This document shows, piece after piece, positions 37,761-45,479 of a DNA stretch of 64,000 bases. A model generated the notes under the pieces. It did no database searches. It was given only the letters and a program-made list of their open reading frames with translations, and was not told the origin of the DNA. Each line of letters begins with the position of its first letter. The stretch's first letter is position 1. A program made the position numbers and the translations under genes. The DNA is taken from positions 1 to 64,000 of the forward strand of contig NZ_WGNY01000014.1 of assembly GCF_016124325.1 (NCBI RefSeq), in the 5' to 3' direction. The stretch is from Phenylobacterium sp. Its GTDB lineage: Bacteria; Pseudomonadota; Alphaproteobacteria; Caulobacterales; Caulobacteraceae.

Positions 37761-38804
37761 TCACGCTTGAGCGTCCATGCGGCTGATCGAGAGCTTCTTC
37801 GCCCAGTGGGTTCCCATGCGGTTCACGAACTGGGGCGGGCGTTCCGTGAGCACCTCGGTCTCCAGCCACAGGCGCTTCAGGTGGCGGATCTTCCCGGCGG
37901 CGCGGTCGTCCACGTAGGGCGTGCGGCCGTGCAGGACGTGGAAGTTGTTGATGAACTGCAGGTCGCCGGGGCGGAAATCCATGATCACGGAATACTCGCC
38001 GCCCTCGGCCGTCTCCTGCATCCAGGTCAGGGCCTCGGCGGCCGCCTCGGTCAGGCGCGGGGCGTCGGCGTGGCGCTGGCTGGCCAGGATGTAGGGCCGG
38101 ATCAGGCGGATGAAGAGCCGGTCGTTCAGCCGTGTGAACACCGGCATCAGGTACCAGCCGGGGCGGCCGGGCGCCTGTTCGCCGCGGTAGTCGAAGGGCT
38201 GCGGCTTGTAGAGCTCGGCCGCCAGGTCGGGGCGTTCGCGCACCAGCCGGTTGTGCAGGGCCACCGAGTTGCAGACCGCCGACAGCCCGCCCGAGACGCC
38301 GGTCTGCAGGCACATCAGGCCCACGAGGTCGGAGCCGTCGCAGTGGAAGTCGAGGCCGACGAGGCCGATCTCGTTGCCGCGGCTGGTGGGGTCGCCCGGC
38401 GCCTTGCCGTGGTCGGTGACGTCGCCCAGCAGGTGGCCCTTGGCGTTCTGCGGCCAGGGCTTGCCCAGGTGCATGCCGATTCCCCAGTAGGCGAGGCACA
38501 TCTGGTCGTTGGTCCAGCGCTCGCGAGGCAGGCCGCGGATCAGGACGAAGCCGCGCCCGTCGATCAGCTCCGCCTCGATGGCCTTCAGGCGGGGCGCGAG
38601 CGTCGGCAGCGGGAAGTCGGCCTTGCCGATCGCCATGAAGTCGGCCGACCGCGCCGCGGCGTGGGCCACGGCCGCCTCCAGTTCGTCCACCTCGGCGGGG
38701 GAGAGATGTTCGGTCCAGGCGGCCGGGTCGGCCATGTCCTTCGCCGTCCACTCGCAGGCCGTCTCCAGGACCTCGGGGCGGAACTCGGGGGTCACCGCAT
38801 TCAT
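37761..38804 (-). CDS. TauD/TfdA-family Fe(II)/2-oxoglutarate dioxygenase
   Basis: A 347-residue non-heme iron oxygenase. The start at 38804 has AGGAGG six bases upstream; longer frames run into the neighbouring gene. The iron triad is His154 and Asp156 (FHCDGSD) with the distal His292 in HVLHGRTPYVDD, and an Arg for 2-oxoglutarate lies in IRHLKRLWLE. Such enzymes hydroxylate or cleave small organics. It starts 11 bases after the D-aminoacylase stop, so the two are one operon and may act on the same compound. Confidence 0.92.
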   Translation of the reverse strand: MNAVTPEFRPEVLETACEWTAKDMADPAAWTEHLSPAEVDELEAAVAHAAARSADFMAIGKADFPLPTLAPRLKAIEAELIDGRGFVLIRGLPRERWTNDQMCLAYWGIGMHLGKPWPQNAKGHLLGDVTDHGKAPGDPTSRGNEIGLVGLDFHCDGSDLVGLMCLQTGVSGGLSAVCNSVALHNRLVRERPDLAAELYKPQPFDYRGEQAPGRPGWYLMPVFTRLNDRLFIRLIRPYILASQRHADAPRLTEAAAEALTWMQETAEGGEYSVIMDFRPGDLQFINNFHVLHGRTPYVDDRAAGKIRHLKRLWLETEVLTERPPQFVNRMGTHWAKKLSISRMDAQA

Positions 38805-38815
38805 GGGCCGGCCTC

Positions 38816-40564
38816 CTATTCCGCGGCCATGGCGGCCGGGGCGTGGGTGGCCCCGCGCAGCAGCCGCCCGGGCAGGGCGCCCGTGGGCTCGCCGTCGCGG
38901 TAGGTGACCTGGCCGGCGACGACGGTGGCCGTGTAGCCTTCCGCGCGCTGGATCAGCCGCCGCCCGCCGGTGGGCAGGTCGTAGGTCACCTGGGGCGCCT
39001 TCAGCTTCAGGTGGTCGTAGTCGATGACATTGAGGTCGGCCCGGTAGCCGGGCTGCACCAGGCCCCGGTCGTAGAGGCCGATCAGTTCGGCCGTATCGCG
39101 GCACTGGCCCTTGACCATCTTCTCCAGCGGCAGCGTCGGGCCGCGCTTCCGGTCGCGCGTCCAGAAGGCCATGTTGGTGGTCGGGAACGAGCCGTCGCAG
39201 ATCATGCCGACGTGGGCGCCGCCGTCCGAGAGGCCGGGGACCACGCAGTCGTGCTGCAGCATCGTGCGCACATGGTCGAGGTTATTCTCGGCGTAGTTCA
39301 GGAGCGGCAGGTAGAGCATGCCGCGACCGTTCCCCTCCCCGCCGTCCAGCATGTGGTCCAGCGCCACCTCGTAAGGATCGACCCCGCGCGCCGCGGCGAT
39401 GGCGGCGATGGAGCGGTCGGGCGTGGGTTCGTAGTCGGGTTCGTCGCCCATGGGATAGATGCGGTCCCAGGCTCGGGCGGGCGACAGGCCGGGCGCGCGG
39501 GCGTTCTCGGCCTCCTCGGCCAGCAGGCGGGCGCGGAAGCCGGGGTCGCGCAGGCGGGCCACGCGCTCGGCCAGCGGCAGGGCCTTGATCTCGCGATAGC
39601 TGGGGTGGCTGGAGAACGGATTGACCGTCAGCTCCAGGCCGAACAGCACGCCCACCGGCCGGGTGGCCACCTGGGCGCGGATGGTCAGGCCCGCCGCCTT
39701 GGCCTCGGTCATCTGCGCCAGGAAGAACTTCCAGGAGTCGGCGTTCAGCGGGCTCTGCAGCAGCGAGAAAGACATCGGCCGGCCCGACCGCTCCACCACC
39801 CGGCGCAGCATGGCGAACTCGTCCTCGGCGTCGCGGAAGTCGGAGACCACCTGCAGCGCGCCCCGGCCGGCGGCGGCCATGCCCATGGCGATGCCGGTCA
39901 GCTCGTCCTCGCCGGCGGTCAGGGTGGCGATCGGCGAACCGTCCGAGCTGCGGTGGTTGAGGGTGCGCGAGGTGCCGAAGCCCAGGGCGCCGGCTTCCAT
40001 CGACCGCTTGGCGATGGCCGCCATGGCGTTGATGTCGGCCTCGGTGGCCGGCTCGCGATCGACGCCGCGCTGGCCCATGACGTAGACGCGCAGCGCCGCG
40101 TGCGGAAGCTGGCTGCCCACGTCCACGTCGAAGCGGCGCTTGCCGAGGCTGTCGAGATAGTCGGGATAGCTCTCCCAGTTCCACGGCAGGCCGTCGGCCA
40201 GCACGGGGAAGGGGATGTCCTCGACGCCCTCCATCAGCCGGATCAGCCGGTCGTGGTCGCCGGGCCGGCAGGGGGCGAAGCCGACGCCGCAGTTGCCCAT
40301 GACGACGGTGGTGACCCCGTGCCAGGACGACGGCTGCATGCGCTCGTCCCAGGTGGCCTGGCCGTCGTAGTGGGTGTGGACGTCCACGAAGCCGGGCGTG
40401 ACGATCTGGCCGCGGGCGTCGATTTCCTCGGCGCCTGCGCCGGCGATGCGGCCCACGGCGGCGATGCGGCCGTCGCGCACGCCGACGTCGGCTTCGAAGC
40501 CCGGCGCGCCGGTCCCGTCCACCACGGTCCCGCCCCGGATGACGAGGTCGAAGGCCTTGTCCAT
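38816..40564 (-). CDS. N-acyl-D-amino-acid deacylase family amidohydrolase
   Basis: A 582-residue metal-dependent amidohydrolase. The N-terminal composite domain starts [20 protein letters not shown]. The metal motif [11 protein letters not shown] and the family block [16 protein letters not shown] follow. [17 protein letters not shown] and [15 protein letters not shown] are further D-aminoacylase/dihydroorotase-like motifs. The C-terminus [14 protein letters not shown] is the returning beta-domain. GGGAGGA precedes the ATG. The exact substrate is unknown. It is the first gene of the operon with the TauD-like dioxygenase. Confidence 0.93.
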   Translation of the reverse strand: MDKAFDLVIRGGTVVDGTGAPGFEADVGVRDGRIAAVGRIAGAGAEEIDARGQIVTPGFVDVHTHYDGQATWDERMQPSSWHGVTTVVMGNCGVGFAPCRPGDHDRLIRLMEGVEDIPFPVLADGLPWNWESYPDYLDSLGKRRFDVDVGSQLPHAALRVYVMGQRGVDREPATEADINAMAAIAKRSMEAGALGFGTSRTLNHRSSDGSPIATLTAGEDELTGIAMGMAAAGRGALQVVSDFRDAEDEFAMLRRVVERSGRPMSFSLLQSPLNADSWKFFLAQMTEAKAAGLTIRAQVATRPVGVLFGLELTVNPFSSHPSYREIKALPLAERVARLRDPGFRARLLAEEAENARAPGLSPARAWDRIYPMGDEPDYEPTPDRSIAAIAAARGVDPYEVALDHMLDGGEGNGRGMLYLPLLNYAENNLDHVRTMLQHDCVVPGLSDGGAHVGMICDGSFPTTNMAFWTRDRKRGPTLPLEKMVKGQCRDTAELIGLYDRGLVQPGYRADLNVIDYDHLKLKAPQVTYDLPTGGRRLIQRAEGYTATVVAGQVTYRDGEPTGALPGRLLRGATHAPAAMAAE

Positions 40565-40608
40565 GGCGTCCTCCCGATCCGCGGTCCACGTACCGCGTTT
40601 TCCGACAT

Positions 40609-40629
40609 TAAACCCCCTGCCCCAGGGGG
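40609..40629 (-). terminator. Terminator of the COG3650-like lipoprotein gene
   Basis: On the minus strand a 7-bp stem (CCCCCTG with CAGGGGG; 40613-40619 with 40623-40629) with a 3-base loop is followed by TTTAAT. It lies 55 bases after the stop of the gene at 40684. The T run is short. Confidence 0.5.
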
Positions 40630-40683
40630 AGGGTCAAGCGGAAGCCGAGGAAGGGTCCGGACGGCGGGCGCCGGCGCGGAGGG

Positions 40684-41142
40684 TCAGCTCGCCTTGGCTG
40701 CCGGCGCCGCCGGCTTCGCAGGCGCGGAAACCTTGGTCGCGCAGCCCTGCAGGACGTCGGTGGTGACGTCCACCTCGGCCGTGTAGGGCATCCGCTTCTG
40801 CTCGGGGTTGTTGTCGCAGAAGCTGGAATAGAGCGTGACGGTGAAGACCTGGTTGTCCGGGCTGATGGCCTGCCACTGCGCCTGGCCCGGCTCGATCGTC
40901 GCCCCTTCCGCCGTGGCGACGACATCGGCCTCGCCCTCGCGCTTCAGGGTGAGGGTCGTGCCGTCGATGGTCAGCGACCAGGCGGGGTCGTCGCCCCGCG
41001 CCGTGATGACGCCGCTGATGTCGATCTTGGAGGGCGGGTGGCTGGGCGCGGGCGCCGGGCCTTCTTCGTCGCGGGTGCAGCTGGCGAGAATGAGGGCCGC
41101 GCCCAACGGGACGAGCGCCGCGATGAGAAGTTGTTTGCTCAT
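40684..41142 (-). CDS. COG3650-like lipoprotein
   Basis: A 152-residue protein with a lipobox (LILASCTRD), so it should be anchored to the membrane. The start at 41142 is supported by a run of six G upstream. The mature domain resembles the COG3650 family of secreted proteins: KIDISGVITARGDDPAWSL, LTIDGTTLTLKREG, then SSFCDNNPEQKRMPYTAEV with a cysteine that could pair with the later GCATKV. The last 20 residues are Ala/Pro/Lys-rich. The function is unknown. Confidence 0.78.
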   Translation of the reverse strand: MSKQLLIAALVPLGAALILASCTRDEEGPAPAPSHPPSKIDISGVITARGDDPAWSLTIDGTTLTLKREGEADVVATAEGATIEPGQAQWQAISPDNQVFTVTLYSSFCDNNPEQKRMPYTAEVDVTTDVLQGCATKVSAPAKPAAPAAKAS

Positions 41143-41295
41143 GGTCCCCCCATACCGGATCGGCTGTGGTCGGCGCCAGGGGCCCCGCCCGGCGACATGG
41201 CGACACGGGCCTCGTCGTCGCGACCATCCGGGTCTTCGAGGTTGGCCCGCCGCGCGCGCGGGCCGCGGGCGCATCTTCCGATCCGCCCGACGCAG

Positions 41296-41303
41296 GCTAG
41301 ACT
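41296..41303 (+). promoter_or_regulatory. Candidate -10 box of the methyltransferase gene
   Basis: GCTAGACT fits the Caulobacter -10 pattern GCTANAWC at most positions and ends nine bases before the ATG at 41313. No Shine-Dalgarno sequence is visible, suggesting a leaderless or near-leaderless mRNA. A good -35 box was not found. Confidence 0.35.
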
Positions 41304-41312
41304 CGCCGCGAG

Positions 41313-42437
41313 ATGAGTCGGCCGCCGCTCTCCTTCTACGAATTCTTCGCCGGCGGCGGCATGGCCCGGCTGGGCCTCGGCGACGGCTGGCGCTGCCTGT
41401 TCGCCAACGACTTCGACCGGGTGAAGGCGGCGACCTACCGGGCGAACTTCCCCGACGCGGACGGCCATTTCCACGAGGGCGACGTCTGGGCGCTGGACGC
41501 CGCCGGCCTGCCCGGCCGCCCCGACCTCGCCTGGGCCTCCAGCCCCTGCCAGGACTTCAGCCTCGCCGGCGCCCGCGCGGGCCTGAACGGCGGCCGCTCC
41601 TCGGCCTTCTTCGGGTTCTGGCGGCTGATGGAGGCGCTGGACGGCGAGGGCCGCGCGCCGCGGGTCATCGTGATCGAGAACGTGGTGGGGCTGCTGAGCT
41701 CCCACGGCGGGGCCGACTTCGCCGCCCTGGGCGCGGCGCTGGCCGCCCGCGGCTACCGCTTCGGCGCGCTGGAGATCGACGCGGCGGCGACGCTGCCCCA
41801 GTCCCGGCCGAGGGTGTTCGTGGTGGCCGCGCGCGAGGCGCCTCCGGCCCTGACCGGCGACAGCCCGTTCCACACCCGCGCCGTCCGCCAGGCCGCCGCG
41901 ACGCTGCCGCCCGAGGTGGCGGCCCATTGGGTGTGGTGGCGGCTGGCCGCGCCGCCCGCGCGCAACACCGACCTCGCCGCGATCCTTGAACCCGACTCCG
42001 CCGTCGCCTGGCATACGCCGGACCAGACCGCGCGCCTGCTCGGACTGATGGGGCCGCTGCACCGCGCGCGGGTGGAGGCCCAGAAGGGCCGCGCCGTGGG
42101 CACCGTCTTCCGCCGCACGCGCCTCGAGGACGGACAGGTCGCCCAGCGCGCCGAGGTGCGGTTCGACGGGCTCGCGGGCTGTCTGCGCACGCCGCGCGGC
42201 GGCTCCTCGCGCCAGGCGATCCTGGTGGTGGAGCGGGGCCGGGCGCGCTCGCGCCTGCTCAGCCCGCGCGAGGCCGCCCGGCTGATGGGCCTGCCCGAGA
42301 GCTACCGCCTGCCGCACGGGGTGACCAACGCCCTGCACGTGGCCGGCGACGGGGTGGCGGTCCCGGTGGTGCGCTGGCTGGCGCAGGAGCTGCTGGAACC
42401 GCTGCTCAGCCCCGCGGCGGCGATGGCGGCGGAGTAG
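41313..42437 (+). CDS. DNA (cytosine-5)-methyltransferase, Dcm family
   Basis: A 374-residue enzyme that transfers methyl from S-adenosylmethionine to cytosine C5 in a specific DNA site. Ordered motifs: [13 protein letters not shown] (11-22), [13 protein letters not shown] with catalytic Cys79, VI IENV (121-124), [14 protein letters not shown] (163-172), then a target-recognition region and motif IX-X around [12 protein letters not shown] and [13 protein letters not shown]. The recognition site cannot be read. No restriction endonuclease gene is adjacent, so it is an orphan. A Vsr-type nuclease gene lies 1.3 kb downstream, beyond cysK. Confidence 0.95.
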   Translation: MSRPPLSFYEFFAGGGMARLGLGDGWRCLFANDFDRVKAATYRANFPDADGHFHEGDVWALDAAGLPGRPDLAWASSPCQDFSLAGARAGLNGGRSSAFFGFWRLMEALDGEGRAPRVIVIENVVGLLSSHGGADFAALGAALAARGYRFGALEIDAAATLPQSRPRVFVVAAREAPPALTGDSPFHTRAVRQAAATLPPEVAAHWVWWRLAAPPARNTDLAAILEPDSAVAWHTPDQTARLLGLMGPLHRARVEAQKGRAVGTVFRRTRLEDGQVAQRAEVRFDGLAGCLRTPRGGSSRQAILVVERGRARSRLLSPREAARLMGLPESYRLPHGVTNALHVAGDGVAVPVVRWLAQELLEPLLSPAAAMAAE

Positions 42438-42577
42438 CTGGCGGCGACAAGGCGGGAGGATCGATCCGCTCCGCCCCCAGGCCCGCGCGCCTTCTTCGCA
42501 CGCCCGGCTGGCGAGAGGCGTTCGGAAGTCCTAGGTTCCGCTCACGAAGGGCAGCCGAAACGCCAAGAGGCCCGATC

Positions 42578-43567
42578 ATGGACGCCACCCCCGACAAATC
42601 CTACGACGCCGCGCGCTACCATCGCTCGGGCCGCGGCCGGATCTACGACTCCGTCCTCGACCTGATCGGCGACACGCCGCTCGTGCGCCTGCCGCACCTG
42701 ACCGCGGCGCTGAAGCCCAAGGCCGAGGTCGTCGCCAAGCTGGAGTTCTTCAACCCGATCTCCTCGGTGAAGGACCGCATCGGCGTGGCCATGGTGGAGT
42801 ATCTGGAGGCCAAGGGGGTGCTGAAGCCCGGCGGCCAGATCGTCGAGCCCACCTCCGGCAACACTGGCATCGCCCTGGCCTTCGTCTGCGCGGCCAAGGG
42901 CTACAAGTGCACCCTGGTGATGCCCGAGAGCATGTCGCTGGAGCGGCGCAAGATGCTGGTGCTGCTGGGCGCGCACCTCGAGCTGACCCCGGCCGAGAAG
43001 GGCATGGCCGGCGCCGTGGCCCGCGCCAAGGAGATCGTCGACGCCAACCCCGGCGCGGTGATGCCGCAGCAGTTCGACAACGCCGCCAACCCGCTGATCC
43101 ACCGGGTCTCGACCGCCGAGGAGATCTGGAACGACACCGACGGCCGCGTCGATGCGGTGATCTCGGGCGTCGGCACCGGCGGCACCATCAGCGGCGTCGG
43201 CCAGGTGCTGAAGGCGCGCAAGCCCTCGGTGAAGATGATCGCCGTCGAGCCCCAGGCCTCGCCGGTGCTGTCGGGCGGCCAGCCCGGCCCGCACAAGATC
43301 CAGGGCATCGGCGCGGGCTTCGTGCCCTCGATCCTGGACCGCGGCGTGATCGACGAGGTGGTGCAGGTCTCCAACGACGACAGCTTCGCCATGGCCCGGC
43401 GCGTGGCCCGGGACGAGGGCATCCCCGTGGGCATCTCCTCGGGCGCGGCCCTCACGGCGGCCTTCGACGTCGCCAGCCGCGACGACATGGCCGGCAAGCT
43501 GGTGGTGGCCATCATCCCGAGCTTCGCCGAGCGCTACATCTCGACCGCCCTGTTCGACGGGCTGTGA
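42578..43567 (+). CDS. cysK: Cysteine synthase A (O-acetylserine sulfhydrylase)
   Basis: A 329-residue PLP enzyme that makes cysteine from O-acetylserine and sulfide. Lys65 in [11 protein letters not shown] binds [22 protein letters not shown] is the substrate-binding loop and [17 protein letters not shown] the PLP phosphate site. [18 protein letters not shown] is also typical. An N-terminal extension of about 20 residues precedes the usual start [17 protein letters not shown]. It lies 140 bases after the methyltransferase gene on the same strand. No leader riboswitch was recognised. Confidence 0.97.
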   Translation: MDATPDKSYDAARYHRSGRGRIYDSVLDLIGDTPLVRLPHLTAALKPKAEVVAKLEFFNPISSVKDRIGVAMVEYLEAKGVLKPGGQIVEPTSGNTGIALAFVCAAKGYKCTLVMPESMSLERRKMLVLLGAHLELTPAEKGMAGAVARAKEIVDANPGAVMPQQFDNAANPLIHRVSTAEEIWNDTDGRVDAVISGVGTGGTISGVGQVLKARKPSVKMIAVEPQASPVLSGGQPGPHKIQGIGAGFVPSILDRGVIDEVVQVSNDDSFAMARRVARDEGIPVGISSGAALTAAFDVASRDDMAGKLVVAIIPSFAERYISTALFDGL

Positions 43568-43585
43568 TCCGGCCGCGCCCCCCAA

Positions 43586-43690
43586 GGCCCTCTCCCCCTT
43601 GCGGGGAGAGGGTTGGGAGTGGGGGTGTCGTCTCCGAGAGTCCGGTTCTCGCACCCCCACCCCCAGCCCCTCCCCGCAAGGGGGAGGGGA
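43586..43690. repeat. Palindromic intergenic repeat, GGGGGAGG family copy 2
   Basis: The left arm (43586-43626) contains CCCTCTCCCCCTTGCGGGGA and GTTGGGAGTGGGGGTG. The right arm (43652-43690) contains CACCCCCACCCCCAGCCCC and TCCCCGCAAGGGGGAGGGG. The two are imperfect reverse complements. The right end supplies the G-rich ribosome binding site of the following vsr gene. Confidence 0.8.
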
Positions 43691-43695
43691 GCGAC

Positions 43696-44094
43696 GTGTT
43701 CGACCCCGAGAAGCGCTCGGCCGTCATGCGGCGGGTGAAAGGGCGCGACACCTCGCCGGAGCTGAAGGTGCGCAAGGCGCTGACCCGGCTGGGCGCGCGC
43801 TACCGTCTTCACCGGAAGGACCTGCCCGGCAGTCCCGACATCGTCATGCCGGGCCGCCGCCTGGCGATCTTCGTCCACGGCTGCTTCTGGCACGGCCACG
43901 ACTGCGCGCGCGGCGCCCGCGTCCCGAAGCAGAACCGCGACTACTGGGTGGCCAAGGTGGGCCGCAACGTGGCCCGCGACGCCCGGACCGCCGAGGCGCT
44001 CGCCGCGCTGGGCTGGCGCGTCGAGACGATCTGGGAGTGCGAGCTGAAGGACGCCGCGACGCTGGAGGCGCGGCTCGCGGCGCTCCTCTCCTAG
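43696..44094 (+). CDS. vsr: Very short patch repair endonuclease (Vsr)
   Basis: A 132-residue nuclease that nicks DNA at T:G mismatches formed by deamination of 5-methylcytosine. Family features are EKRSAVMRRVKGRDTSPELK at the N-terminus, LPGSPDIVMPGRRLAIFVHG with the catalytic Asp, and CFWHGHDCARGARVPKQNRD with the His and zinc ligands, then GWRVETIWECELKD. The GTG at 43696 is the likely start, since no in-frame ATG lies nearby and GGGGAGGGGAG from the repeat serves as Shine-Dalgarno. It probably works with the Dcm-type methyltransferase encoded upstream of cysK. Confidence 0.95.
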   Translation: MFDPEKRSAVMRRVKGRDTSPELKVRKALTRLGARYRLHRKDLPGSPDIVMPGRRLAIFVHGCFWHGHDCARGARVPKQNRDYWVAKVGRNVARDARTAEALAALGWRVETIWECELKDAATLEARLAALLS

Positions 44095-44546
44095 CTGACG
44101 CCGTCCGGCGTGCCGTTCTTGGCGGGCGGCGGCGCGCAGTTCCCGGCGCGGGCCTGGACCACGTAGAGCAGGGCGCGGGTGTGGGCGTAGGCGTTGTGCT
44201 CGGCCAGCGGCGTGGTGGGATCGCCGGTGAGCAGGCTGGTGCTCTCGCCGTCGCCGCCCGGCTGGGTCAGGGCCTGCTGGTTCCAACGCGAGAGCTGGGT
44301 CCCGCAGGCGGCCGCCACGGCCTCGGCGACCGCGCCGGCCTCGTCGCGCGACGGAGCCAGGCTGTAGGCCCAGCGGCGCACGCAGTCGTCCAGCGCCGCG
44401 GCCTCGGCGGAAGCCCCGGGCGCCGGCGTCGCCTTGGGCGCCTTGAAGTCGAAGCACATGGCCGCGTTCGGCCGCTGCGCGGGCGGGCCGCCGCACCCGG
44501 CCAGGGCGGCGGCGGCGAGGGCCAGGCCCACCAGGGTCGGGCGCAT
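44091..44546 (-). CDS. Hypothetical lipoprotein
   Basis: A 151-residue protein with a lipobox (AAALAGCGG), so it should be lipid-anchored. The mature region has several cysteines (AAMCFDF, LDDCVRRW, AAACGTQL, AGNCAPPP) and a helical segment (AEAVAAACGTQLSRWNQQAL), and ends in a Pro/Gly-rich tail. No family was recognised. Its stop codon overlaps that of the convergent vsr gene within a CTAG. Its start overlaps the stop of the upstream glycine-zipper gene by one base (TGATG), so these two are coupled. Confidence 0.75.
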   Translation of the reverse strand: MRPTLVGLALAAAALAGCGGPPAQRPNAAMCFDFKAPKATPAPGASAEAAALDDCVRRWAYSLAPSRDEAGAVAEAVAAACGTQLSRWNQQALTQPGGDGESTSLLTGDPTTPLAEHNAYAHTRALLYVVQARAGNCAPPPAKNGTPDGVS

Positions 44547-44932
44547 CAGCGGCGGTCGCTCACCGGCTGCACGGCGACCACATTGCCGTACTGGTCGTAG
44601 TAGACCTTGCGGACCGCCCCGGCGGGCTCATGCGAGCTCGATGAGGTCCTGGAGGAGGTCCGGTTCGACCGCGAACTGGCGTAGCGCGGGGCGCTCTTGC
44701 ACCCGGCCGCGCCGATCTCGTGGCCCACCACGGCGCCGCCCAGGCCGCCGATGAGCAGGCCGCCCGCGCCGTGCGAGACGGCGTTGCCCAGCACCGCGCC
44801 GCCCACGCCGCCCAGCACCGTGCCGGTGGTCTTGCGGCTCTTGCAGGTGGCTGCGTCGGCGTTCAGCGGCGCCAGGGCGAGGGGCAGCGCCAGGAGGGCG
44901 GCCACGCCTGCCGAAATCGATGTTCTGCGCAT
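44546..44932 (-). CDS. Glycine-zipper 2TM-domain envelope protein
   Basis: A 128-residue protein with a signal peptide (cleavage near LNADAAT). A glycine-zipper segment at about residues 33-70 (GTVLGGVGGAVLGNAVSHGA, GGLLIGGLGGAVVGHEIG) is typical of outer-membrane 17-kDa/SlyB-type proteins and probably inserts into or packs against a membrane. A Ser/Arg-rich linker and VRKVYYDQYGNVVAVQPV follow. An ATG at 44947 is an alternative start. It is coupled to the downstream lipoprotein gene. Confidence 0.85.
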   Translation of the reverse strand: MRRTSISAGVAALLALPLALAPLNADAATCKSRKTTGTVLGGVGGAVLGNAVSHGAGGLLIGGLGGAVVGHEIGAAGCKSAPRYASSRSNRTSSRTSSSSHEPAGAVRKVYYDQYGNVVAVQPVSDRR

Positions 44933-45000
44933 GATGGTCGGTGTCATCCCAGTTTCGTCCCGGCGCAGGTAACGCGCGAAACGCGATCGGGATGCAGGGC

Positions 45001-45468
45001 TCAGGCGGGGACGACCTCTTCCACCGTCACCTCGGTTTTCACCGAGTTGGCGATGAAGCACTCCTCGTGGGCTTCGTGGTGCAGGGCGTCGCGTTCGGCC
45101 TCGGTGGGGCGGCGGCCCTCGTAGGTGATCTCCGGCCGCAAGGTCACGCGGGTGACGGCCATGCGGTCGCCGTCGATCTTCTCCATCACGCCCTCGGCCA
45201 CGTCGCGGTAGGCGGTGACGACGAAGCCCGCCAGCCGCGCCTTATGCAGGAAGGTGAGCATGTGGCAGTTGGAGAGCGCGGCGACGAACATCTCCTCGGG
45301 ATCGACGGCGCCGGGCGCCGCCCACTTGCCGACCACATGGCGCGAGGCGGTCGCCGGCACCACGTGCTCGGCGAAGCTGACGGTGTGCGCGCGGCCGTAG
45401 CGGCCCTTGAGGAAGTCGTCAGGCGTCTCCCGCAGCGTCCACGCGATCGTCGCCCGATAGGTCGCCAC
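45001..45468 (-). CDS. OsmC family peroxide-reductase-like protein
   Basis: A 155-residue OsmC/Ohr-fold protein that likely reduces organic hydroperoxides with two cysteines: one in LSNCHMLTFLHKA and one in HEECFIANSVKTEV. The end TYEGRRPTEAERDALHHEAH is typical. The start is the GTG at 45468 with AGGAGG six bases upstream. It follows the acyl-CoA dehydrogenase stop by 11 bases on the same strand, so the two genes form an operon and OsmC may protect against peroxide made during fatty-acyl oxidation (inference). Confidence 0.92.
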   Translation of the reverse strand: MATYRATIAWTLRETPDDFLKGRYGRAHTVSFAEHVVPATASRHVVGKWAAPGAVDPEEMFVAALSNCHMLTFLHKARLAGFVVTAYRDVAEGVMEKIDGDRMAVTRVTLRPEITYEGRRPTEAERDALHHEAHEECFIANSVKTEVTVEEVVPA

Positions 45469-45479
45469 GGGACCCCTCC

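Noticed and set aside
37761..39104. A longer start for the TauD-like dioxygenase at 39104
   Set aside because: The extra 100 codons lie inside the D-aminoacylase gene in another frame and are Arg/Gly/Pro-rich; the ATG at 38804 has a perfect AGGAGG.
42438..42577. SAM-type riboswitch upstream of cysK
   Set aside because: The 140-base gap has no recognisable SAM-II or SAM-I core; only ordinary GC hairpins were seen.
41313..44094. Complete restriction-modification system around the C5-methyltransferase
   Set aside because: The neighbours are cysK, Vsr and lipoproteins. No restriction endonuclease-like protein was found on either strand.
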